The notes below the pieces were generated by a model. That model was given only the letters and a program-made list of their open reading frames with translations, did not search any database and was not told the origin of the DNA. Source: Megamerina dolium (lineage: Eukaryota; Arthropoda; Insecta; Diptera; Megamerinidae). Taken from it: a DNA stretch of 64,000 bases. A program made the translations under genes and the position numbers. The DNA lies in NCBI GenBank assembly GCA_963854835.1, contig OY978525.1, positions 3,615,501 to 3,679,500 of the forward strand, given 5' to 3'. The stretch's first letter is position 1. Every line of letters starts with the position of its first letter. Of the stretch, positions 11,750 through 21,232 are shown piece after piece.

Positions 11750-12813
11750 ATGCAACGTGTCCGTTATAGTCATCAATTTAAGATGAAGGTTATATCGTTA
11801 TTTAAGGAATGAAAACCACAGAATGACATTGCAAAATCATTAAATATCAACAAATCTATGATATCAAGATGGATACGATTATTTGAAAAAACTGGTAGCG
11901 TTACAGATCGAAATTCAGGAGGAAGACCCCAAAAAATTTCTTATAGGGAAGCTATTCAAATCAAAAAATTGATTAAAAAAAATCCGTTCATGTCTTCAAA
12001 AGATATAGTAAATACTCTTAATTTAAATGTCGATTCAAGCACAGTAAGAAGGCATTTGATTAAAGTTGGTTTAAAAAGCTACAAAGCGGTAAAGAAACCA
12101 ATGCTTACACCAAAACATGTAAAAAAAAGGTATGTTTGGTTTAATGCCTTCAAAACAAAAACAACAACATATATTTTTTTTCCAGACTTGAATTTGCTAA
12201 GAAGTACGTGGGCTGGTCCATAAAAAAGTGGTTTGGCGTACTGTTCAGTGATGAAGTTAAAATAAATTTATTTAATTCAGACGGAATAATAAGAGTTCGA
12301 CATGCGAAAGGTGAAGGCCTCAATCCGCGATACTGTAAAAAGACTGCAAAGCATGGAGGAGGGAACGTCATGGTGTGGGCGTGTTTTTCGGGGAGTGGAC
12401 TTGGTCCGTTGCATAGGATTGACCACAAAATGGACAGATTTATGTATAAGGACATCTTAGAAACTGCAATGTTGCCTTTTGCGGAATGGAATATGCCACT
12501 TCGATGGGTGTTTCAGCACGACAATGATCCGAAACACACATCGAAGTTTGTGGAGGATTGGCTACAGTCAAATAAGATTCAAGTGCTTGATTGGCTGGCA
12601 CAATCGCCCGACTTGAATCCTATTGAAAATTTGTTTTCAATTTTAAAACGAGGCTTGGGCTCAAAGCGCTTTAAAAATAAATACGAACTATTTTTAGGCC
12701 TCAAAACTGAATGGGAAAATATAAATAAATCATATTTAACGAAATTAGTAGCTTCTATGCCTAAAAGGTGTGCTGCAGTAATTAAAAATAAGGGATACTA
12801 CACAAAATATTAA
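11750..12813 (+). pseudogene. Tc1-family transposase, spliced, one premature stop
   Basis: The frame opens at ATG 11750 (MQRVRYSHQF), meets an in-frame TGA at 11810-11812 (codon 21), and is then open through exon 1 to 12129. A 56-bp intron follows (12130-12185, GTATGT ... TTTTCCAG), and exon 2 runs to TAA at 12811-12813. The spliced length would be about 335 residues, normal for Tc1 transposases. An N-terminal helix-turn-helix (SKDIVNTLNLNVDSSTVRRH) precedes the DD34E catalytic core: D in LFSDEVKINLF, D in VFQHDNDPKHTS, and E in SPDLNPIENL. Minos transposase also has an intron of about 60 bp, so a Minos-like lineage is plausible but not proven. Apart from the TGA I see no lesion. The stop abuts the right terminal repeat. 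Confidence 0.88.
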
Positions 12814-12814
12814 A

Positions 12815-13035
12815 AGTTGCTTAAGTTTTGCACAGATGAAATATGAGTATAATTTGTTTTTTGTTGTTTACAGTTAATTTCGTAAGAATACCGAACTTTT
12901 GTTGTTGTTGGTTTTTATGTATTTAATGAAGGAACAATTAAATATTAAAACATTCAATCTAAGCGCTTTTATTTTTTAGTAAATTTGAAATCAATGAGAG
13001 CACTATGCCAGTTGCTTAAGTTTTGCACAATACTG
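12815..13035 (-). repeat. Right inverted terminal repeat of the Tc1-like element
   Basis: Inverse of the left terminal repeat with both 20-bp direct repeats present (12815-12834 and 13010-13029). It begins one base after the transposase stop codon. Confidence 0.9.
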
Positions 13036-13989
13036 TATATGTACAAATACATACATGTGTAAATAAAACAAGAACAAAGTCTTAAAGAAAAGGGTCCCAA
13101 AGGACGAAGAGTGTATGTTGCTGCTGCTGTTACTGCTGCTACTGCTATAAGTGGTAGCAATTAAGCGGATTTGTTTGGTATTAATGACCTTAATTTTGAT
13201 GTTGTTGACGATTTAACAAAAATTCTGTTGGGGAAACGCAATATGTAAAAATGTAACAAAAATATTAATAATGCTGTTGCTACTCGTAATAGGGTGTATG
13301 TGTGTGTGTGTGTTACTTTTTCGGGTTGATTTGCTTGTATGAGATTATTACTTGCGGATGTTGTTAGAATTTTAAAAACTACTTAACTCGTTGTCGGTTA
13401 AAAGTTGAAGGCTAACAAAAAAGAGATTAATTTCAAATTTGATTATATTCATTAGATGGCTTGCCTTTAGGACTTTCTGAAGTCGATTAAGAGACTACTA
13501 CTGTGTGAGAAGATTTATTAGGCGCAGAAGATTTTTTTTTCTACAATTTTATTAAGCTATAATAAAATTTTATAATTTATAATTTAATCAATAATCAACT
13601 TAAATTATTTTTTTGTTTTCCCTCTTTTATCTGAAAGCAATTTGATAAAATTAGAGTGATGCTGAATAGTTGGCATGCAATAATAATTTTTTGTTTTTTT
13701 TTTCAACATAAAAATTATTAAATAAAAATATATGAGAAAACTATTGATAATCATGCATTACACAAGCTTGTATTTAATAAGAATTGTATTAGAAACAATT
13801 GTTCAGTACATTTGTTGAAAACATGTTCCTAAATATCTCAAATCAAAAATGTTTTATTTAGCAACATTTCTCAATTCATTGTTCTCAACATTATTCAAGA
13901 AAATGTTGCCCAACATTTCTATATATATTTAGATTCGCAAATTTCGAATACTTGCTTGATTTGACACAATCAACGCGTATTTCATCTCT
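13036..13989. other. No gene recognised; GCT and GT simple repeats
   Basis: Contains a GCT/GCTACT-rich stretch around 13120-13155 and a (TG)n run around 13293-13312. Other sequence is AT-rich and without conserved frames. Confidence 0.5.
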
Positions 13990-14990
13990 AATCTAAAAAA
14001 ATTAAAAAAATTTTAATAGTCATTAAAAATCGCTCCTAGACATTTTTTCTAAAAATACTTAGCCGCTATATCTACCCCTTAGAAGTGCTCCTCTACGAAA
14101 TTGACGATTTTATTCAATTTTGCTCCTATCCCACACAGAATCGCCTTTGTCTTTACACTTAAACATTTTTTTCAAATATATTTGCCCCCTATGTTGATAC
14201 CTTATGGGAGCTCTCCTACAAAATACACGTGAAAGCGCATGAAAATCAACAAATCATCGTCATCGTTTTGACCATTTTTTCTCGCCAATATTTCTTTAGA
14301 ACGAAGTTACCGACTATCTCCGTCCCTCAGAAGGGTTCTGCTACAAAATTTATTTTTTTCTTTAATTTAGCTCCCACCGCACACAGAATCGCCCCTGGAG
14401 GTGCAAAACCTTAACCGAAAGTTTTTCTTATTCCAAATTTTTCCTTAACATATGGAGGGGCGATTCCCTTTCCACAGCAGAAAAATACATGGTTAATTTT
14501 TTTGTACCCAATATTTCTTTAAACCAAAGTTACCCTCTATCTCCGTTCCTCAGAAGGATTCCTCTACAAAATTTATTTATTTTTTTTTTATTTATCTCCC
14601 ACCGCACTCATAATCGCCCCTGGAGATGTAAAAAATTTAACTGAACCCCATTAGTTTTTCTTATTCAACATTTTCCCAAAACATATTTGCTCTCTATTTT
14701 CATCCCTTATGGGGGCTCTTCTACAAAATGTACTTAAAAACATTTGAAAGTCACCAAATATCCCTCTAGTTGGCTTAGGAATCGCCCCTGGACTCCCGAT
14801 TCCCTTTATTTTTTACCACTCACTATTTTCCTCAACATACTTATTCTGTATCCTCTCTGCAGTCCCCTAGAAATTTCACTTAAAACACCTGAAAATCGAC
14901 AAATGTTGCAGTAGCTGCCCATAAATCGCCCCTAACGCAGTAAAATTCATCACCAACCTCCATTATTTTTTTTTTTATCCTTTGAAGCTT
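13990..14990 (-). repeat. 'CTCTAAG' repeat array, minus orientation
   Basis: The inverse of the family at 2270-3293: recurring blocks such as 'CCCTTAGAAGTGCTCCTCTACGAAATTGACG', 'CACAGAATCGCCCCTGGAG', 'TTTTTCTTATTCAACATTTTC' and 'CTCTATCTCCGTTCCTCAGAAGG' follow one another about every 170-190 bp for about five to six monomers. No coding capacity. Monomer-to-monomer divergence is considerable, so the array is old. Confidence 0.65.
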
Positions 14991-14999
14991 CCTCACCAA

Positions 15000-15939
15000 C
15001 ATTATGTGTTATATGTATACCCGGTAGAAAAGTTATTCATTCGAGCATAAGTTCAAATATTATTATTCACTTTCAAAAAAATTTTAATTATTACTCTTCT
15101 AATGCATGTAAACGTAATTGAAATAAAATATAATATGCAATGAGTTTATTATTGGCCACATTATTACTTATAGTCTCGATTGCAGTTATTCACTAACACT
15201 ACTAAATATGTATTACTAATACTCTTACTACATTGTATACATATAATAGGTACTCGACTATTAAATGCTACTAGAGGCATACTTGACATAATTAATTCTA
15301 TTTTTCGTCGCTTATAAAAAGCATTAAGAGGAAAGATTCTCTTGAAGAGATTAACTAAAGCACACACACACATATACACTTTAGATAAGGTTGCAATATA
15401 TGTATAATATTTTCAAGTATCAAAAATGAGTATGTACCTACATATATACTTTACTACTATACACTGATAGCGTTAAGAGACTGCAGTGGAGAGTAATAAG
15501 TGCAAGGATGGTAATAATTTTATCCTTATCTATAAGAAGTCATTCCTTCTTTTTTATGGTTTTTATTTTTTTATTTTTTTTTTTTTTTTTGTGAGACGGA
15601 ATAGTCTCTTTAGCCTGCCACTCACAATAGGAAGATTTAAAAACTTATCAAATGAAAATTTCATTTACTAGCTCATTCACTCCAACACACTATATATTTA
15701 GTATACGTATATACATATATATGCCCATATTCGATGTAATAAAGTCAAGATAAGTTACAATTGTTGATGCAAACGATAGAGAATGGCAACAACAACTCAG
15801 TATCAACATTTGTAGCACTAGCAACATAAATAATGGACGTAAAGTGTAAAAGATGTGAGCCCCTTCTAAGTCAACATGCAATATTCAATATATCGAATGT
15901 GATAAAATCTTATTAACAAGATATCGTACATAAGCTCAA
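15000..15939. other. No gene recognised
   Basis: AT-rich sequence with T runs (around 15560-15590) and short TATA-rich stretches. Short open frames exist but none has motifs or a splice context that would support it. Confidence 0.5.
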
Positions 15940-16400
15940 TGAAGCTCTACAATTACTTTTTTTTTTACCTAGCACAAATATTCGGAAGGAAGAATTAATG
16001 GTGATCGGTTATATATTTCACAGCACTAGGATTTATTTCTGAACAATTATTGTGGCATTTGTCGATTTCGAGTGTTTTCGAAGCTCATTTTATATGGAAA
16101 AATTATAAAAACAATATTTTGTAGTTATAGCTAATGGGGCTCGGTCATATTTTTGACCCTAGTAGAGGCATTTTTGAAGCGCTGCGATCGAAACTGACAT
16201 AAAATCTAAATTTTCTAAGGAGCCCCTCTAAGCGGTTAAGGTAAGTGGTAAGTATATGTTTAGAAAAAATGTTGAGGAAAAAATTGAAAAAATGCATGGG
16301 AGCCGGTCATATATTTCATAGCTCTAGGGTAGATTCCTAGACAATTATGAAATTATTTGTTGAATTTCATGTGCAGTAAGTTCATTTTGTATGAAACTTA
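15940..16400 (+). repeat. 'CTCTAAG' repeat copies
   Basis: Two to three monomers in plus orientation, recognisable by 'GGTGATCGGTTATATATTTCA', 'CCCCTCTAAGCGGTTAAG', 'GTAAGTATATGTTTAG' and 'GGTCATATATTTCATAGCTC'. The array ends where the RTE-like fragment begins and resumes after the SINE at 16961. Confidence 0.6.
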
Positions 16401-16429
16401 CTTACTTATGTGGCCATAACAACCGAATG

Positions 16430-16557
16430 TCGATCTAAGCCGAATATAACATGATTCGGCAGCCATCCCTGTTCTTCGCTAGCTGGTGCCAGTTAGAAAT
16501 TCCAAGCGCCGTCAGGTTCTCCAGTACTTGGTCTTTCCACCGGATGCTAGGTCTTCC
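16430..16557 (-). pseudogene. Short C-terminal fragment of an RTE-like LINE protein
   Basis: The minus strand reads RGRPSIRWKDQVLENL, then GISNWHQLAKNRDGCR. This matches the familiar tail of RTE/endonuclease-reverse-transcriptase proteins (RGRPxxRWxDxVxxDL...GxxxWxxxAxDRxxWR). Only about 40 residues remain, immediately next to a SINE. It is a relic with no function of its own. Confidence 0.55.
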
Positions 16558-16597
16558 TCTTTTTTATCTTTTTTATAAAAGCGTAACAAAAAAAACA

Positions 16598-16960
16598 GTG
16601 GGTGCCGTAGCTCAGTGGTTAGTGTGTTCGCCTTCTGATCTGTAGGTGGTGGTTCAAACCCCGGCTGATGCATAACAAATTTAATATCGATAAGATTTTT
16701 CTTTAGAACGGTACCCACCTGTCGGCAAGCAATTGGCAATTCTTCCGACAGTAACAACTTGCCATGTAAAAGCTTCTTAAAGAACTCTGTGAAAAAGCTC
16801 AGAAAAATTGATGTCGCAAGAGGTCTGCCGTTCGGAACCGGCTAAAATAAGTAGGTCCCTTTAATATTGTCCAAAATTTAAGACGCACAACAGTAATGGA
16901 AGAGAAACTCGGCCAATGAGCCCTTTGGGGCTTTATGTGCCACATATTTATTTTTTTTTT
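16598..16960 (+). mobile_element. tRNA-derived SINE, copy 2 (best preserved)
   Basis: The head GTGCCGTAGCTCAGTGGTTA has an excellent pol III box A, and GGTTCAAACCCC gives box B. The body carries the shared blocks (AGAACGGTACCCACCTGTCGG, GGTCTGCCGTTCGGAACCGG, GAAACTCGGCCAATGAGCCC) and ends CACATATTTATTTTTTTTTT. It is flanked by a perfect 12-bp duplication, ACAAAAAAAACA (16586-16597 and 16961-16972), as expected for LINE-assisted retrotransposition. The head alone could be mistaken for a tRNA gene. Confidence 0.88.
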
Positions 16961-16972
16961 ACAAAAAAAACA

Positions 16973-17470
16973 AAGATGGAGAGTAAGTAAGCTCAGAAAA
17001 AGTGCTTTGGGGGTTGGTCATATGCATATTCCACCATTCTGGGAGCGGTACGAGCAAATTATGTATAGAAACGTCCAGTTTTTAGGGGAGCCCTTCTAAG
17101 ACGATGAGCTAGTGGGTAAGTATCTTCAGAAAAAAGTTGAAGAACAAAAATTAATGAAGGTCGGTGATACATTTTATAGCACAAGCGTCGATTCCTGAGT
17201 AAATATGGGGTTATTTCTAGATTTTCAAGTATTTTTAAGCTCATTTTATATGGAAGCCATCCTAACGAGTAAAGATGGAAGTTTAGAACATTTAGAATAT
17301 TTAGAAAAAATGTTTATTGTTAAATATAATGGAAATAAATAAAATATTTGCCCTTCTAGAAACACTCTGGGAGTAGTGCAAGTGAAATTGATACAAAAAA
17401 AAAGTAAATTTTGTAGGGGAGCCCTCTCTAAGCGTTTGTGAGCGTTGGGGAAAAAGATATATAAATTAAT
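16973..17470 (+). repeat. 'CTCTAAG' repeat copies
   Basis: Plus-orientation monomers continue after the SINE: 'GGGGGTTGGTCATATGCATATT', 'TTTTTAGGGGAGCCCTTCTAAG', 'GTAAGTATCTTCAGAAAAAAGTTG', 'GAAGGTCGGTGATACATTTTATAGC', 'TATGGAAGCCATCCTAACGAG', then a final unit near 17340-17440. No coding capacity. Confidence 0.6.
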
Positions 17471-19739
17471 GCTTATTAGGGATAAATTTTACCCTTCCAG
17501 AGGTAATTCTAGGGCGTATTTTAATAATTGTTTCAACTTTGAATCAATTTTCTTATTTACTTACGTACGAAATTCGACCAAATCTGAAATAAACCAATTC
17601 CGGAATGTGACTCAACTACCCAAAATATGTATAAAAATATTTATCTCATCTGATGAACAAGATCTTTTCTATTGGCTGTGAAATCGTCACAGCTTCATTT
17701 GTATATTTTTTATGTGTGACTTTCATCTTAAACAGAACTTAAGATTGATTTCATTTTAAAGATTTATTAATCACATAATGATATGTCCTTGACCTCAAAA
17801 AACATAACAAATTGGGGGAGACAATAGTACAATCGAACATTAATATATGCCATTAGTTACAGGACATCTTTATTTATTGTAACAATATTAATAGTAGCAA
17901 CAACAACAACAATTATAATAACAACAATTGCAACAGTAATAATAATAATAATAATAATAACAATAAGTTACAATAACAAACCACAACCAATACAAATAAT
18001 AAATCCCAATTGTGTACTTCAAGTTCTTGATAAAGATGCTCATAATGACGATGATGATGATGATGATGATGATGATATTGATGATTGTGGAGAGTACAAC
18101 TAAATGGAAGATATTGTAGTACAACACAACAACAACATAAGTATTAGCGTACAAGAATAATAATAAAGTCCGTATGTAATAAGAAAAACCCTAACGAGGC
18201 AACACATTTAGTTTACTTGACTCTATACCCACCATCTTGAGGTACTTATCATCTTAGGAGTACAATTTATATGTAAAGAATTGCACATATACAATCTTAC
18301 GTTCATGAAGTTTTACAACAATAAGAACATAAATCTACAAATAAGAGGAAATCGTATTCGTTTACCTCACAAACCTTCATAAACGGTTACTCGTCGGGCA
18401 GCAACTGTTACACTTTAATCTTAAATTGCCTTAAATTACAGACTACGCTATAAGTATGTGCACAGACCAATATTACACACTCAAGGATATTTACTAGCTC
18501 ACGTACACATGAATTATATGTGTTCAAATATGAAGTATATCATTTTTATGCATTTAATGATTTTCTGAAAGTACACAAACCTATTGTGCTCTACAAGATT
18601 TTTGAAAATTCTCATAAAAATATTTTTTAATATTCTCAAACAATTTTAGTTTTTCTTCTTCAATCTAACACCGTAGTATCTGAATTTTTCTATTAAGAGA
18701 GAGCTTAAATATAAAAAATCCATCTTTGTTTAGAAAAAATCCTAAGTTTTTGAAAAGCTCAAGTAAATTTTGAACAGATCTAATATACTTACTTACATTT
18801 GAGCTAATTTACAGTTGGTGTTTACGACACATTTGTATCCACCCTCTCATTACATCAATACTAACAAATACATACAAATATACTCAACTGGTTCATTTCC
18901 TTTGCTTCTTACTCAAAAAGGATTTTTCAAACCAATTAATGTTTATTGTTGGTTTTGTTCTTTTTATTAACCCTTATTTTCTTTATTGCATTCGTATGCA
19001 TTCATTGTAATTTCTAATACAAATAAATGTATCATTTTTCTTGGAATAGCAATCTTAATATGTGAGAGTCATAGCTCAGTAGTTTGTTCGGGCTTACAAA
19101 AATATTCTCGGTTTCAGTATTTAATCTTTCAATAGAAAAATCGGAACTCCTTTCCACCACATTCGAATACCTTAACACCAATTTAAGTTTCATCAAAAAT
19201 TAAATCGATTGTTGCGTATTTTATTAAACACAATCCCTCTCCCTCCCAAAATAAAAGCGCAACCATCTGTATCTGTATCTGTAGTATCCTTCTACAGCTA
19301 CGTGATTTAATTTTCATTTGAATCCCAAATGAATGGTTTTATGCGAGCGCGTTAAAATGCAAAACAATTCGCTAATTATTCATGCGACATATTGTGACCC
19401 CACTTGGCTTGACACCATTGCCACAACAAACCACAATCCAACAATGATATTATTATTGTTGTTGACTTGTAAATTAATATTTTTTTTTTTTTTTGTATTT
19501 TTTGCTTCTGCTAATATGCAAATAGTTGATCTAATAAAATTTGCAATTGATTTTCATTCAACAAATTTATTTTGCGATTAAAATAAAGATGATTTGGTTT
19601 CAATTCAACGAAGACATCGTACAATTGGCAATGGCTCATGAAAATTGAAAATTGGTTAGGCAATTTACATGATTTTTTTTTAAAGAATTTAGACAATTTT
19701 TAATTAAAGGACTAAGAATCGTCTTTAGAGTGATAAAAT
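17471..19739. other. No gene recognised; AAT and GAT microsatellites
   Basis: The main landmarks are (AAT/ACA)n tracts at about 17890-17965 and a (GAT)n run at about 18048-18078. The rest is AT-rich and motif-free. A weakly tRNA-like box A (GTCATAGCTCAGTAGTTTG near 19068) is not followed by a good box B. Confidence 0.5.
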
Positions 19740-20042
19740 ATATGATCGACATCCATTAATTTTTACTTCTCAATATTTTTTCGGAATTTACTCCCGGAAA
19801 TAGACATTTTGATCAATTTTACTCCCACCGCTCGCAAAATGCTCTTAAAGGACTAAAATATATTATTCAGCCTCATTAATTTTTACTTATTTATTTTGAT
19901 CTTTACTGCTTAGGAAGGCTTTCGACACAATGAACTTAAAAGCATTTGAAAATTTGATCGATCCTAGTGCAGTGAAATATTGTAACATATATGACCGGCT
20001 AACGTTCACCCTTCTGAATCAGCAATTCTCCCAAATACCACA
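19740..20042 (-). repeat. 'CTCTAAG' repeat, minus orientation
   Basis: Minus-oriented monomers with 'TATGATCGACATCCATTAATTTTTACTTCTC' and 'CTCCCACCGCTCGCAAAATG' type blocks, ending at the left end of the mariner derivative. Confidence 0.5.
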
Positions 20043-20121
20043 TTGATCAAAAAGTTTCCGGAATAACCACCGTGTGGTGCTCCCATCGTTCCAATTTGAG
20101 TTCTGTTTTTTTTTTTCTTAT

Positions 20122-20188
20122 TAAGATTTAGAGGGAATATCAATAAGAGATTTAACACATCTCTTATTGATATTCCCTCTAAATCTTA
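20122..20188. repeat. Perfect 30-bp inverted repeat (hairpin)
   Basis: Arms 20122-20151 and 20159-20188 are exact reverse complements with a 7-bp loop (TTAACAC). The arm sequence is also related to the inner flank of the right mariner end (AAGATTTAGAGGAAATATCA near 20696). The hairpin therefore looks like a duplicated, inverted piece of the element's own subterminal DNA. Confidence 0.9.
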
Positions 20189-20234
20189 GCGTCATAACTT
20201 GACATTTACAAAAGTTACGTAGCCAAGGGTACAT

Positions 20235-20639
20235 CTATCTCAGTGCTTCCTGCGATTTTTCCATTACTTCCTCTCGACTGATGAAACGCTTTCCCCGTAA
20301 TGGTTTTTTAACTCGATTGAACAGAAAGAAGTCACAACAGGGAGCCAAATCAGGTGAATTCGGTGGCTGTTGGATGGTATTTGTTGCATTTTTCGTCAAA
20401 AAATTACGAATAATGATGGCACTGTGCGACGGTGCGTTATCATGGTGCAAAATCCAAGAGTTTTCTGCCAACAATTCTGGTCTCTTTCCGTCGTACTCAT
20501 AAACCCACGTCTCGTCTCCAGTAATGATCCTCTTGATGAATGTGGGATCGGATTCAGCCTCGCAAAAATCATGTCTTTTGCGTCGTCTCTTTTTTACATA
20601 AAATTGATTGAAAATTGTAAAAAAATCGCCAACACACAC
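20235..20639 (-). pseudogene. Shortened mariner transposase, internal deletion
   Basis: A 134-codon frame contains three mariner catalytic-core landmarks in order: GDETWVYEYD (first Asp), WILHHDNAPSHSA (second Asp) and NSPDLAPCCDFFLF (third Asp region). Normal mariner transposases are about 345 residues. The N-terminal DNA-binding part is missing or out of frame, and roughly 50 residues are lost between the first and second Asp. The third motif has an extra Cys compared with the usual APCDFF. It cannot be an active enzyme as read. Confidence 0.8.
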
Positions 20640-20875
20640 AGGGATAGATGTACTTTTGGCTACATAACTCTTGCAAATTTCAAGCTATGACGCTAAGATT
20701 TAGAGGAAATATCAACAACAAATGTACCAACTTAACCAAAAAAAAAAACAGAAGTCAAATTCTAACGATGGGAGCGCCACACGGTGGTTATTCCGCGCAC
20801 TTTTTGATCAAGGTGATATATCTCTATTTCTCAGGTGGACTTCCCTGCAAAATTCATATGCTTTCAATTTTTTTT

Positions 20876-21232
20876 AAAACGAGCTCATTGGCTAGTGCGT
20901 TGGCCTTCCGAACTGTAGGTCGTGGGTTTAATCCCCGGCTGAAGCATAACAAATTTGACATTGAAAAGATTTTTCTTTCAAACCGTACCCACCTGTCGGC
21001 AAGCAATTGGCAATTCTTCCGGCATTAACCATGGAAAAGTTTCTGAAAGGAACTTTGTGACAAAACTCAGAAAAAGTGAATTCGCAAGAGTTCTGCCGTT
21101 CGGAACCAGCAAAAATATAAATAGTTCCCTTCTAATACTGTTCAAAATTTAACACGCACAATAGTAATTGAATAGAACCTCGTCCAAAGAGCCCTTTGGG
21201 GCTTAAAGTGCCGCATATTTATTTATTTACTT
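20876..21232 (+). mobile_element. tRNA-derived SINE, copy 3
   Basis: Same body as copies 1, 2 and 4: box B GTGGGTTTAATCCCCGG, ACCGTACCCACCTGTCGGC, TTCTGCCGTTCGGAACCAGC, and an end in GCCGCATATTTATTTATTT. The box A region is degenerate (GAGCTCATTGGCTAGTGCG). It follows the mariner derivative after a spacer of about 65 bp. Confidence 0.8.

Larger units (their letters stand above)
11391..13035 (+). mobile_element. Tc1-like transposon with IR/DR ends and spliced transposase
   Basis: A complete 1645-bp element runs from CAGTATTG to CAATACTG and is flanked by TA on each side (11389-11390, 13036-13037). The terminal inverted repeats are about 221 bp each (11391-11611 and 12815-13035). A 20-bp motif TGTGCAAAACTTAAGCAACT occurs four times: at 11397-11416 and 11592-11611 on the left, and inverted at 12815-12834 and 13010-13029 on the right. 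This is the IR/DR arrangement known from Minos, Bari-type and Sleeping Beauty elements. The ends look almost identical to each other, suggesting recent activity. The enclosed transposase has one premature stop. Confidence 0.92.
20043..20811. mobile_element. Short mariner element, internally deleted, with rearranged left end
   Basis: The ends match in inverse orientation: left TTGATCAAAAAGTTTCCGGA at 20043 against the right end read inward from 20811 (TTGATCAAAAAGTGCGCGGA). They continue through GAATAACCACCGTGTGG and CTCCCATCGTT, so the inverted repeat is about 50 bp. At 769 bp the element is little more than half a full mariner. A perfect 30-bp hairpin lies just inside the left end (20122-20151 with 20159-20188). 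The interior carries a shortened minus-strand transposase frame. I could not confirm flanking TA dinucleotides exactly. Confidence 0.8.

Noticed and set aside
16598..16672. A tRNA gene (good box A and B)
   Set aside because: The acceptor ends do not pair and the sequence continues into a body of about 290 bp shared with four other copies, so it is the head of a SINE. The same applies at 3294 and 58146.
19068..19140. Possible tRNA-like sequence
   Set aside because: Box A is passable but no proper box B or cloverleaf follows.
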